Assembly: GCF_025359345.1 (NCBI RefSeq)
Contig: NZ_JANYGQ010000015.1
Coordinates: forward strand, 186,001 to 250,000
Direction of reading: 5' to 3'
Source: Mucilaginibacter sp.
Lineage (GTDB): Bacteria; Bacteroidota; Bacteroidia; Sphingobacteriales; Sphingobacteriaceae
Length of the DNA stretch: 64,000 bases
This document shows positions 26,349-34,771 of this stretch, piece by piece. Within the stretch, counting starts at the first letter, position 1, and every line of letters starts with the position of its first letter. The position numbers and the translations under genes are program-made. The notes beneath the pieces are model-generated. The model saw nothing but the letters and a program-made list of their open reading frames with translations. It was not told the DNA's origin and made no database searches.

Positions 26349-26356
26349 TAGCTTTG
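26349..26356 (+). promoter_or_regulatory. Candidate -7 box of the copper ATPase gene
   Basis: TAGCTTTG matches the Bacteroidota -7 consensus TAnnTTTG. It ends only 4 bp before the ATG, so a transcript from it would be leaderless or nearly so. No good -33 TTTG is visible at the usual distance. Confidence 0.35.
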
Positions 26357-26360
26357 TACC

Positions 26361-28463
26361 ATGGCAGAGCAATTGGTTGAATTAAACGTGACGGGGATGC
26401 ATTGTAACAATTGCGCCCTGAGTATTCATAAACTTTTGGAGAAGAAAGGACTGCAAAATATTTTGGTTGATTTTGCCGGCGAGGAGGTGAAGTTTTCGAA
26501 TAACGACCACATCGCGATTCCCGGTATAATTAAAGACATTGAGGGTCTCGGCTTTAAGGTGGTCGACGACCCGGCAACCCAAATAACACCATTCTACGAA
26601 AAAATAGAGAATAAATTTGTTTTCTGCGCCGTACTTACTGCTCCTCTTTTATTGCACATGGTTTTGCCCTGGCACTTTCTGCACAACCCAATTGTTCAGT
26701 TACTACTTTGTCTGCCTGTTTTCCTGGTGGGATGCCTGCATTTTGGCAAAAGCGCTTTCAATTCAATACGCGGTGGTGTGCCAAATATGGATGTGCTGAT
26801 ATTTGTGGGTTCGACAGCCGCATTTATTTACAGTTTGGTTGGCACAATTGAAAATTTAGGCGAGCACTACGAGTTTTACGAAACCTGTGCCGCTATTATT
26901 ACGCTGGTATTGCTGGGTAATGTGTTGGAAAAGCAGTCGGTTACTCAAACCACCTCGGCGGTGAAAGATCTGATAAAGATTCAATTGGTAAATGCCAACC
27001 GCGTGATTAACGGTGGAATTGAAATTATCAGCGCAAAAGAAGTGCGCCCCGGCGACACTTTACAGGTGAACCAGGGAGATAAAATACCTGTGGATGGCGA
27101 GGTGCTTTCTGGTAATGCATCAGTTGATGAAAGTATGCTCACGGGCGAAAGTATCCCGGTTGAAAAAGAAAAGTACAGTTCTGTTATTGGTGGCACAATT
27201 GTTCAGCATGGCAATATCAGGATGCTGGCAACCAAGGTTGGTTCAAATACTATACTGTCCCAAATAATTGACCTGATGAAAAAAGCACAGGCGGCAAAAC
27301 CACCGGTACAAAAACTGGGTGATAAAGTTGCCGCTGTATTTGTGCCGGCTGTTATCCTGATTTCTCTGCTAACATTTGTGCTTACTTATTTTGCCGGGCA
27401 TACCGGTATGCAAACGGCTTTAATGAATGCCATTGCTGTACTGGTAATTTCGTGCCCTTGTGCAATGGGCCTGGCTACTCCTACTGCTGTGATGGTTGGT
27501 CTGGGTCGCGCTGCAAAAAATGGCATTCTGATAAAAGGTGGCGATACCATTGAAGCAGTTGCGAACACTAAATACGTGGTATTTGATAAGACAGGCACGC
27601 TTACTACCGGGAAATTCAGGGTTAATGATATAAAAATTACAGGTAAAATAAACCCGGAACTGGTACGTGGCATCATAATGGCGATTGAGGAGCGCTCAAA
27701 TCACCCGATTGCAAAATCGCTGGTAAATGAATTGAAAACATTAACCATGGCCAAAGTGATTTTAAAAGCAGTTAAGGAAGAAAAAGGCCTCGGGATGCGT
27801 GCCGAGGATGTGGAAGGCAATCACTACTTTTTGGGTTCGGGAATGGCTACAGACGACAGTGGCTTTAACCTGTCGCTCTATAAAAACCAAAAATTGCTTG
27901 CTCAAATTGATGTTGATGACGAAATAAAGCCCGATGCCGCGGCCCTTATTGCTCAGCTAAAAAAAATGGGCATTATCCCTGTTTTATTAAGCGGCGATAA
28001 AAAAGCCAGGTGCTTAAAAGTGGCGCAGCAAATTGGCATTACAGACATACACGCCGAAAAACTGCCCGATGAAAAACTGAAGGTCATAGACATCTACAAA
28101 CAAAAAGGCAAAACTATAATGATAGGCGATGGCATAAACGATGCCCCTGCCCTAACCCAGGCCGATGTTGGGGTATCAATGAATGACGCCAGCCAGGTAG
28201 CCATACAATCGGCGCGGGTTGTACTGCTAAACACCGACCTGCATTCGGTTATCAAATTTTTACAGGTAAGTCGTCACACCCTGCTTACCATCAAACAAAA
28301 TCTTTTCTGGGCATTTGCCTATAACATAATAGCTATTCCTGTGGCTGCTTTGGGCTTCGTTAACCCAATGATAGGCGCATTCACCATGGCCTTTAGCGAT
28401 GTGGTGGTTATTGGAAATTCGTTAAGGTTGAAGCGGAAAAAATTAGGCCCCCCAGCCCCCTAA
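26361..28463 (+). CDS. copA: Copper-exporting P1B-type ATPase
   Basis: A 700-residue inner-membrane heavy-metal ATPase. One N-terminal metal-binding domain has GMHCNNC (C15, C18). Membrane helices start near residue 90. The actuator loop has LTGESIPVE, and the transport site is SCPCAMG (C365-P-C367). The phosphorylated Asp is D409 in DKTGTLT, followed by SNHPIAKSL (the HP motif) and MIGDGINDAPAL. CPC plus HP indicates Cu(I) export. No copper chaperone or CueR gene is adjacent. The last codons and the stop (after GPPAP) fall within a palindromic repeat that starts at 28446, so the natural C-terminus has been replaced or extended by it. Confidence 0.93.
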   Translation: MAEQLVELNVTGMHCNNCALSIHKLLEKKGLQNILVDFAGEEVKFSNNDHIAIPGIIKDIEGLGFKVVDDPATQITPFYEKIENKFVFCAVLTAPLLLHMVLPWHFLHNPIVQLLLCLPVFLVGCLHFGKSAFNSIRGGVPNMDVLIFVGSTAAFIYSLVGTIENLGEHYEFYETCAAIITLVLLGNVLEKQSVTQTTSAVKDLIKIQLVNANRVINGGIEIISAKEVRPGDTLQVNQGDKIPVDGEVLSGNASVDESMLTGESIPVEKEKYSSVIGGTIVQHGNIRMLATKVGSNTILSQIIDLMKKAQAAKPPVQKLGDKVAAVFVPAVILISLLTFVLTYFAGHTGMQTALMNAIAVLVISCPCAMGLATPTAVMVGLGRAAKNGILIKGGDTIEAVANTKYVVFDKTGTLTTGKFRVNDIKITGKINPELVRGIIMAIEERSNHPIAKSLVNELKTLTMAKVILKAVKEEKGLGMRAEDVEGNHYFLGSGMATDDSGFNLSLYKNQKLLAQIDVDDEIKPDAAALIAQLKKMGIIPVLLSGDKKARCLKVAQQIGITDIHAEKLPDEKLKVIDIYKQKGKTIMIGDGINDAPALTQADVGVSMNDASQVAIQSARVVLLNTDLHSVIKFLQVSRHTLLTIKQNLFWAFAYNIIAIPVAALGFVNPMIGAFTMAFSDVVVIGNSLRLKRKKLGPPAP

Positions 28464-28545
28464 AGGGGGAGTAAAAAATGCCGTTTTACTTATTAAAACG
28501 TTTAATTTTACTTAATTTTGTTCCCCCTTCAGGGGGCTAGGGGGC
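28446..28545. repeat. Palindromic REP/MITE-like element between copA and rnhA
   Basis: The outer arms GGCCCCCCAGCCCCCT... and ...AGGGGGCTAGGGGGC are near-perfect inverted copies about 30 bp long, each with its own internal hairpin (CCCCCTAAAGGGGG and CCCCCTTCAGGGGG). They enclose about 40 bp of AT-rich sequence. It overlaps the copA stop and ends 2 bp before the rnhA start, so it shapes both genes' ends. The whole would fold into a cruciform in the mRNA. Confidence 0.8.
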
Positions 28546-28547
28546 AT

Positions 28548-29018
28548 ATGATTGAAATTTTTACAGACGGTGCATCAAGCGGTAACCCGGGACCGGGTGG
28601 TTACGGGGTAATTTTACGTTCGGGTAAACATTACAAAGAGCTTTCGGAGGGTTTCCGTAAAACTACCAATAACCGTATGGAATTACTGGCCGTTGTAAAA
28701 GGCCTTGAAGCTTTAAAAGCGCCCAACCAGGATGTTACAATCTTCTCCGACTCCAAATATGTTATCGACGCCATCGAAAAACGATGGGTGAACGGCTGGC
28801 TGCAAAAAGGCTTTGCCGGCAAAAAAAATAAAGATCTTTGGTTACGCTATCTCGAAATAAGCAAGCTGCATAAGGTAAAATTTGTGTGGGTACGCGGTCA
28901 CAATGGGCACCCTGAAAATGAGCGCTGTGATGTGCTGGCGGTGATGGCCGGAAAACAGAAAGGCTTACTTATCGATTCTGTTTTTGAGATGGAGAATGCG
29001 AAGGCAAACCTGCTTTAG
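28548..29018 (+). CDS. rnhA: Ribonuclease HI
   Basis: A 156-residue RNase HI with the complete catalytic set: Asp in EIFTDGASSGNPG, Glu in NNRMELLAV, Asp in FSDSKYVI, and the final Asp in NERCDVLA with His in RGHNGHPEN. It removes RNA from RNA-DNA hybrids in the cytoplasm. The ATG at 28548 (MIEIFTDG) was chosen because the ten upstream codons are repeat DNA. The start lies 2 bp from the palindromic element, so its promoter must lie within or before that element. The C-terminus extends past the catalytic domain by a short tail. Confidence 0.95.
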   Translation: MIEIFTDGASSGNPGPGGYGVILRSGKHYKELSEGFRKTTNNRMELLAVVKGLEALKAPNQDVTIFSDSKYVIDAIEKRWVNGWLQKGFAGKKNKDLWLRYLEISKLHKVKFVWVRGHNGHPENERCDVLAVMAGKQKGLLIDSVFEMENAKANLL

Positions 29019-29019
29019 C

Positions 29020-29090
29020 AAGTTGGCAGTATTCAGTTGGCAGTTGGCAGTTTAAACGGCTGCAAACTGCACACCGGCAACTGCAAACTA
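29020..29090. repeat. GTTGGCAGT-type palindromic repeat
   Basis: TTGGCAGTATTCAGTTGGC and later AACTGCACACCGGCAACTGC form an imperfect inverted repeat filling the gap between the convergent rnhA and phosphoesterase genes. A relative lies at 57427-57505. It is probably a REP-type sequence that also serves as a terminator. Confidence 0.6.
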
Positions 29091-29588
29091 CTTTCCCCCT
29101 AACTCAATAATCTGCAAATCCTTAATTTTATCATCGTCTATCGCAAACCTGATTAGGGTGCGCACTTTTTGCCAGCCCTGCTTGCCGGCAGCGCCGGGAT
29201 TAATGTGCAGGCAGCTGATTTTCTTATCGTAAATAACTTTCAGGATATGCGAGTGCCCGCAGATAAACAGCTGGGGCGGGTTGGTGTAAATCTCCGGTTT
29301 TACCAGCGGGCTGTACCTGTCGGGATAGCCGCCGATATGAGTTATCCAAACATCCACGTTTTCGCATTTAAACCGCCGGTTTTCGGGGTAGGTTTTACGG
29401 ATATCGCCACCATCAATATTGCCATAAACACCTTTAAACGGCTTAAACGCCGCAAGCTTATCGGCGACTTCTATACTTCCAAAATCGCCGGCATGCCAAA
29501 TTTCATCACAGTTTTCAAAGTGTTTAAAAACTGCATCGTCAAGATAGCTGTGGGTGTCGGAAATGAGGCCTATTTTAGTCATTGGCAA
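29088..29588 (-). CDS. YfcE/MJ0936-type metallophosphoesterase
   Basis: A 166-residue calcineurin-like phosphoesterase. All metal-binding motifs are visible: ISDTHSYLDD, WHAGDFGS, GVYGNIDG, ICGHSHIL, and LHINPGAAG. YfcE-type enzymes hydrolyse phosphodiesters in vitro; the physiological substrate is generally unknown. Two possible starts lie two codons apart (29588 and 29582). It begins 3 bp after trmN6 ends on the same strand, so the two genes form an operon. Confidence 0.9.
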   Translation of the reverse strand: MPMTKIGLISDTHSYLDDAVFKHFENCDEIWHAGDFGSIEVADKLAAFKPFKGVYGNIDGGDIRKTYPENRRFKCENVDVWITHIGGYPDRYSPLVKPEIYTNPPQLFICGHSHILKVIYDKKISCLHINPGAAGKQGWQKVRTLIRFAIDDDKIKDLQIIELGGK

Positions 29589-29591
29589 ATA

Positions 29592-30296
29592 TTAATAATT
29601 CAGAAAGAATGGCTGCAACAATATTTTGTATTCGCCAGTGTAAACGCCTGCGGTTTCGTAAATAGTTATGTTAGTTATCTCGGTTGTCTTCTCTTCAAAC
29701 CCAAAACACACTATCTCCCTGTGCGGCTCCGAATGTTCAAACGACCGTATTCTCATCTCCTTTTGCAAACACATTCTATTTTGAATTGCCAGTGATTTTA
29801 TCAGCGCTACGGTTTGTACGGGTAAAATTAGCCAGCATACCCCATTCGGCGACAAATGCCCGGCTACACTTTGCATCAAGCTTTCAAAAAAGTCTGCATC
29901 GGTATGTTTGGCCAGGGCTGTTTTTGCCTTCGGCGATTCCAGCGAATTTATAAAAAACGGTGGATTGGATACAATGATATCATATTTATTACCGGGATGC
30001 TCTTCAAAAAAGACCTGAATGCTGGTGGGAAACACGGTCATCCGGTTGTTGAAAACCGAATTTGCGAAATTACCGGCCGCAGTCTTAGCTGCCGAAACAT
30101 CAATTTCAACTGCATCAACGCGCGCGTTACCAAACCGTTGCGCCAGCATTAGCGCTATCACCCCGGTACCAGTGCCAATATCCAATATCGACGATGGATT
30201 TTCAGCTAAGACCATAGCGCCAAGCAATACGCCATCTGTGTTTATTTTCATGGCGCAACCAGTTTGGTCTACACTAAATTGCTTGAATTTGAACAT
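29592..30296 (-). CDS. trmN6: tRNA1(Val) (adenine(37)-N6)-methyltransferase
   Basis: A 234-residue class I SAM-dependent methyltransferase of the YfiC/TrmN6 group. The SAM site is ILDIGTGTGVIALMLAQR, and the N6-adenine motif is NPPFF in IIVSNPPFFINS. The N-terminal FKFKQFSVDQTGCAMKINTD is typical of the family. It methylates A37 next to the anticodon of tRNA-Val. It is the first gene of a two-gene operon with the phosphoesterase. Confidence 0.92.
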   Translation of the reverse strand: MFKFKQFSVDQTGCAMKINTDGVLLGAMVLAENPSSILDIGTGTGVIALMLAQRFGNARVDAVEIDVSAAKTAAGNFANSVFNNRMTVFPTSIQVFFEEHPGNKYDIIVSNPPFFINSLESPKAKTALAKHTDADFFESLMQSVAGHLSPNGVCWLILPVQTVALIKSLAIQNRMCLQKEMRIRSFEHSEPHREIVCFGFEEKTTEITNITIYETAGVYTGEYKILLQPFFLNY

Positions 30297-30353
30297 ACTT
30301 TAATTTACCAAACGCGGCAGCCTTTAAACAAGCGATGACAACATTAATTTCGG

Positions 30354-30710
30354 CTACCTTATATCCGACATTTTAGCATAACAGCACTGTGCATATGTAA
30401 ATGCGCTGTCAATCTCAAAAACCTTAGTTTCGGTAACAGGTGCGCCGTTTAAGTTTTTAAAACTATAAGTATGCACTATTTCCCATCGTCCGTAGGCTCG
30501 CAGTGGTGCTTTTGCTCCCGGAAACATCCTGTCTTTTAATTTAACAACTTCCGAAAATCCATGGCTTTTGTAGCTGCCCGGATCTGCCAGGTGTTCATTT
30601 AAATAATTTCGTACCAATTCTTCGGCGGTACTTTGCCGCTTATCACATGAGGTAAAAAGAAATAGAAATGGGATGATAAATAGTAGTTGCCTGGTTTTTA
30701 CTTTAATCAC
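30354..30710 (-). CDS. Small lipoprotein of unknown function
   Basis: I place the start at the GTG at 30710 because it gives a short lipoprotein signal, VIKVKTRQLLFIIPFLFLF followed by TSC. The open frame extends upstream to 30812 but gives a poor N-terminus and overlaps the fucosidase end. The mature protein is about 100 residues (ELVRNYLNEHLADPGSYKS, VFEIDSAFTYAQC) and contains three further cysteines. I recognise no family. It is probably outer-membrane or periplasmic, transcribed after the fucosidase gene. Confidence 0.6.
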   Translation of the reverse strand: MIKVKTRQLLFIIPFLFLFTSCDKRQSTAEELVRNYLNEHLADPGSYKSHGFSEVVKLKDRMFPGAKAPLRAYGRWEIVHTYSFKNLNGAPVTETKVFEIDSAFTYAQCCYAKMSDIR

Positions 30711-30789
30711 TTTACAAATTTTTAACGTTTCCAAATAGCGTGTTGCCTTGTTATATATTGAAGCTGCAAAAATAACAGAATCGGCATAT

Positions 30790-32229
30790 TTAGTGCACGA
30801 ATGACACCACATAACTTACTGCATATTCCGAAGGGTAGCCTTTTGAAGGCTGAATGACCAGTTCTTCATCCTTTTGCTTCCATACCACGTCCCCTCCGCC
30901 TAACAACTTAATACCTGCTATTTTTCCATTCGCGGCCTTCAGTCCCAAAACTTTTATGGCAACTTGTCCATCCGGCAATCCCAAAGCAATAATGTACAAG
31001 GAATCGCCCTTAGTAGTAAAACGCACATCGCGCCAGGTAAACGGTTCTTTCTGATCAGCAAACGAGCCACTTGCAGATTTAGTTGGCCCCTCCCCATAAA
31101 TTTTCCATGGGCGGGTGCCGTATATGGCTTCGCCGTTAACCTCAAGCCACTTACCGGTGCCAAATAGCGTTTGTGTTTCGCCATCGGTAATAGTGCCATC
31201 GGCTTTGGGGCCGATGTTTAGCAGTAGGTTACCGTTTTTACTTACTATATCAATCAAATTTGTAATCACATACCGCGCATCCTTAAAGGTGTTGGTGGTA
31301 GAATAACCCCACGACTGGTTGCCAATGGCATCATCTGTTTGCCAGGCCTGTGGCCGAATGGCGCCCAGCTTACCCCGCTCCAGATCAAGCACGGCAACAC
31401 CATCGGGGAACGAACTATTTTTGTAATTGATAACCACGCCCTTGTTCCAATCCAAACCTTTATTATAGTAAAACGCAGCGAACGATTTGCGGTACGGCGT
31501 TAGCGCGGGCTGCTCAATCCACCAGTCGAACCAAACCAGTTGGGGTTGGTAGTTATTCACCAGCTCGATATCGCGCATCAGCCAATCATTCATATACTCG
31601 GGCGACATCGTCTCATTTTCTTCGTGCGCAGGGCCATAATAATCATTGAATTTAGGGTCGAGCACATCTGAGTCAAATTTCTTACCGCCATTCATAAAAA
31701 ACCAATGCTCGATTCGGTGCGATGATAAACCAAAAACAAGGCCTTGCTTTTTTACCTCTGCGGCAAGTTCTCCCACTACATCACGGTGCGGGCCCATATC
31801 AAAGGCATTCCATTTGGATAGCGAAGTTTTATACATCGCGAACCCATCGTGATGCTCAGCAACGGGCACTACGTATTTGGCGCCGGCTTTTTTAAACAAG
31901 GCAACCCAGGCCTGCGGGTCGAACTTTTCTGCCTTAAACATGGGGATGAAATCTTTGTATCCGAATTTGCTCTGTGCCCCGTAAGTAGCAATGTGATGCT
32001 TATACTCGTCAGAGCCCACCTGGTACATTTGCCTTGGATACCACTCCGACCCAAATGCCGGAACGGAGTATACGCCCCAGTGTATAAATATCCCAAACTT
32101 AGCATCGCGGAACCAGTCGGGAGTTTTGTATTTAGAGAGTGATTCCCAGTTGGCCTGGTACCTATCCTGTGCAAACACCGTTTGGCTAAAAGCGAAGATC
32201 ACTAAACAAATTGAAATAGTTTTTTTCAT
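30790..32229 (-). CDS. GH29 alpha-L-fucosidase
   Basis: A 479-residue secreted glycoside hydrolase of family 29. The signal peptide is MKKTISICLVIFAFSQTVFA; an ATG three codons upstream is also possible. The catalytic domain begins with WFRDAKFGIFIHWGVYSVPAF, a GH29 hallmark. The predicted nucleophile is the Asp in LVWFDWW, where many members have WFDGG. A C-terminal beta-sandwich follows, after LLLNIGPKADGTI. It should release terminal L-fucose from glycans in the periplasm. It is not inside a visible polysaccharide-utilisation locus; no SusC/SusD pair is adjacent. Confidence 0.93.
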   Translation of the reverse strand: MKKTISICLVIFAFSQTVFAQDRYQANWESLSKYKTPDWFRDAKFGIFIHWGVYSVPAFGSEWYPRQMYQVGSDEYKHHIATYGAQSKFGYKDFIPMFKAEKFDPQAWVALFKKAGAKYVVPVAEHHDGFAMYKTSLSKWNAFDMGPHRDVVGELAAEVKKQGLVFGLSSHRIEHWFFMNGGKKFDSDVLDPKFNDYYGPAHEENETMSPEYMNDWLMRDIELVNNYQPQLVWFDWWIEQPALTPYRKSFAAFYYNKGLDWNKGVVINYKNSSFPDGVAVLDLERGKLGAIRPQAWQTDDAIGNQSWGYSTTNTFKDARYVITNLIDIVSKNGNLLLNIGPKADGTITDGETQTLFGTGKWLEVNGEAIYGTRPWKIYGEGPTKSASGSFADQKEPFTWRDVRFTTKGDSLYIIALGLPDGQVAIKVLGLKAANGKIAGIKLLGGGDVVWKQKDEELVIQPSKGYPSEYAVSYVVSFVH

Positions 32230-32273
32230 GATTTTCATGGGATAAAATATTAAGGTTGATATTTTGATTAAGC

Positions 32274-33977
32274 CTAAAGGTTTCCCTTCTTCATCTCCCC
32301 CACCGCATAAGTCGCCGCCCTGGCCGTCAACGCCATATACAAAATAGATGGGCTTTGGTTACCCGTACTGGTCATACATGCGCCATCGGTAACAAAAACG
32401 TTTTTACAAAGGTGCAGCTGGTTCCATTCGTTGAGTAAGGATGTAGCAGGGTCTTTACCCATGCGACAGCCGCCCATCTCGTGAATATCGAGACCGGGTG
32501 CCTGGTTATTTTCGTAGGTGGAGACGTTTGTGCATCCTGCCTTTTCCAGCATTTCTTTGCTTTGCGTCAGGAAGTCTTTTACCATCCGTTCATCGTTGGC
32601 ATCATACTCAACCGATGTTATTAATAAAGGTATCCCCCACTGGTCTTTTTGATCGTCGCTTAGCCTTACGTGGTTCGTTATTTTGGGAACGGTTTCGCCC
32701 TGCATGTACATATAAACCGTCCAGCGGCCAGGTTCGGTAAGTGCATCTTTGTAAGCAGCCCCAATTTCACCATTCTGCGTTTCTGCCGGACCTCGTTCAC
32801 GGTTAGCACCCATAAACGTGGTGAAACCGCCAAAATAATCTGTTTCCTGCGTGTTTAAGTTGCGGTAATTGGCTAAAATCAGTTCTGTAGGATTCCGTCC
32901 ATAATAATAACTATCCAAATAACCTTCCATTTCGCCACCAACCGATGCCCGGTAATTCTGGAATGCCACGTATTTGCCAAGCAAGCCATTGTCGTTCCCC
33001 AGGCCGTTAGGGAAACGCTTTGATTTCGAATTTAGCAATACCAAATTGCTATTCAGCGCCGAAGCATTTAGAAATATGATGCGCGCAAAATAATCAGTTT
33101 GCTCTTTTGTGTTGGTATCAATAACCCTCACCCCTGTTGCCTTACCCAATTTCTCATCATAAATAATGGAATGTACCACCGAAAAGGGCCTGACGGTTAA
33201 ATTACCGGTGCGCTTAGCCCAGGGCAGCGTCGAACTATTCGAACTGAAATACCCGCCGAACGGGCAGCCGCGCATACATAGGTTACGCGCCTGGCATTGT
33301 ACACGGCCCTGGTCGAGATGTATTTGGTTGGGTTTGGTCAGGTGCGCCCAGCGGGCGTGCACCAAATGCCTGTCGGGGTAGTGCTCGCTTATCTTTTTGC
33401 TGATAGTTTGCTGAACTGCATTCATATCAAACGGCGGTAAAAACTCGCCATCAGGCATCGATTCCAGCCCGTCCTTATTACCGCAAACACCGATGAACTT
33501 CTCGACGTGCGAATACCATGGCGCAACGTCGTCATATCCTATAGGCCAGGCAATACCATAGCCATAACGCTCTGGATTAGTAAATTCATACTGGCTCCAG
33601 CGCTGGCAGGCGCGACCCCAGGTAAGCGATTTGCCGCCAACCTGGTAGCCCCTTATCCAGTCAAAGGGTTTTTCCTGTATGTAGGGGTGATCTTTATCTT
33701 TTACAAAAAAATGCGCGTTGTCTTCGCCGTAACCGGCAGCTTTGCTTATCAACGGATCTTCCTTTAACATTGCCGTTGTCATCCGGCCGCGATGCTTAAA
33801 GTCCCAGGGGGGCATATTAGCGGTAGGATAATCCTTAACATGTTCAACATTGCGGCCGCGCTCCAACACCAGTGTTTTTAATCCCTGTTCACACAATTCC
33901 TTGGCTGCCCAGCCACCGCTAATGCCCGAGCCTATTACAATAGCATCATACGTATTTTTATCAATTCCTTTCGACAT
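32274..33977 (-). CDS. GMC family oxidoreductase
   Basis: A 567-residue FAD-dependent glucose-methanol-choline oxidoreductase. The FAD site is YDAIVIGSGISGGWAAKELC near the N-terminus, with YQVGGKSLTWGRACQRW in the middle. The C-terminal signature is HEMGGCRMG, then VTDGACMTSTGNQSPSI with the catalytic His/Asn region. This subgroup often works with a small 'gluconate 2-dehydrogenase subunit 3' partner and a cytochrome, but neither is next to it here. It has no Tat signal of its own and would need a partner for export. Substrate is probably a sugar or alcohol. Confidence 0.92.
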   Translation of the reverse strand: MSKGIDKNTYDAIVIGSGISGGWAAKELCEQGLKTLVLERGRNVEHVKDYPTANMPPWDFKHRGRMTTAMLKEDPLISKAAGYGEDNAHFFVKDKDHPYIQEKPFDWIRGYQVGGKSLTWGRACQRWSQYEFTNPERYGYGIAWPIGYDDVAPWYSHVEKFIGVCGNKDGLESMPDGEFLPPFDMNAVQQTISKKISEHYPDRHLVHARWAHLTKPNQIHLDQGRVQCQARNLCMRGCPFGGYFSSNSSTLPWAKRTGNLTVRPFSVVHSIIYDEKLGKATGVRVIDTNTKEQTDYFARIIFLNASALNSNLVLLNSKSKRFPNGLGNDNGLLGKYVAFQNYRASVGGEMEGYLDSYYYGRNPTELILANYRNLNTQETDYFGGFTTFMGANRERGPAETQNGEIGAAYKDALTEPGRWTVYMYMQGETVPKITNHVRLSDDQKDQWGIPLLITSVEYDANDERMVKDFLTQSKEMLEKAGCTNVSTYENNQAPGLDIHEMGGCRMGKDPATSLLNEWNQLHLCKNVFVTDGACMTSTGNQSPSILYMALTARAATYAVGEMKKGNL

Positions 33978-34261
33978 GTATTATAGGTTTCACCGCCCTG
34001 GTCAAAGCGTTACGCAATTTATTACTAAATGATGTGTTTAGGAAAATAATCTTTGTCTTGTGACCACAGAAATTAGGGTGTCATCCCGATGCCATGATAG
34101 GGAAATTTCAGTTTAGCGTTCCATTTTCCCACGCGGAACACCCGGAACGCTATGAAACACGCTCATTATCAATTGATTTAATTTCAACCAGTCAACAAAT
34201 AACAGATAATCAAACGATATAAAATAAGCACTTCATGTGAAAAACGCTTGACCGAACGTCA
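33978..34261. other. Intergenic region with no recognised element
   Basis: About 280 bp between two minus-strand genes. It contains AT-rich sequence (34160-34240) suited to a promoter for the GMC gene but no clear consensus. Confidence 0.3.
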
Positions 34262-34651
34262 TTATTTCTCATAAAGCTCAATCGGCAATCCATCCGGGTC
34301 GGCAAAAAAGGTAAAGCGTTTGCCGGTAAATTCATCAACCCTTATCGGCTCAATTTCGACGTCAAAGTCTTTGATATGCGCAATTGCGGTGTCAATATCA
34401 TCAACCTCAAACGCTAAATGCCTTAGGCCAGCAGCCTCGGGCCGGGATGGCCGCGCAGGCGGATTTGGAAAAGAAAAAAGCTCAATTTGGTAATGGTCTC
34501 CCACTTCGAAATCGAGCTTGTATGATTGTCGCGCTTCGCGATATACTTCACGCACTATTTTTAAACCGAGCACTTTGCTGTAAAAATGTTTGGATTTTTC
34601 GTAATCCGAACATATTATCGCGATGTGGTGAACGCGGTTTAGTTTAAGCAT
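34262..34651 (-). CDS. VOC/glyoxalase family protein (YaeR/SMU1112c-like)
   Basis: A 129-residue vicinal-oxygen-chelate protein. I start it at MLKLNRVHHIAIICSDYEKS, the usual N-terminus; the nine upstream codons add nothing. Metal ligands are likely His in VHHIAI, Glu in YQIELFSF, His in GLRHLAFEV and Glu in LPIELYEK. The group resembles glyoxalase I in fold and is often annotated gloA2, but its substrate is unproven. Its start lies 120 bp from the purL stop on the same strand, with a GACTTTAGACTCCCGACT-type repeat between them. Confidence 0.88.
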   Translation of the reverse strand: MLKLNRVHHIAIICSDYEKSKHFYSKVLGLKIVREVYREARQSYKLDFEVGDHYQIELFSFPNPPARPSRPEAAGLRHLAFEVDDIDTAIAHIKDFDVEIEPIRVDEFTGKRFTFFADPDGLPIELYEK

Positions 34652-34771
34652 GTTGTGGGCTATTTTTTCATTACGCAATTTACAAACCTGTCCTGCGGGA
34701 GACGCAAATATTGCGTCTCTACAAAATCGTTTTGACTTTAGACTCCCGACTAAAGACTTCGGACTCTTCCC

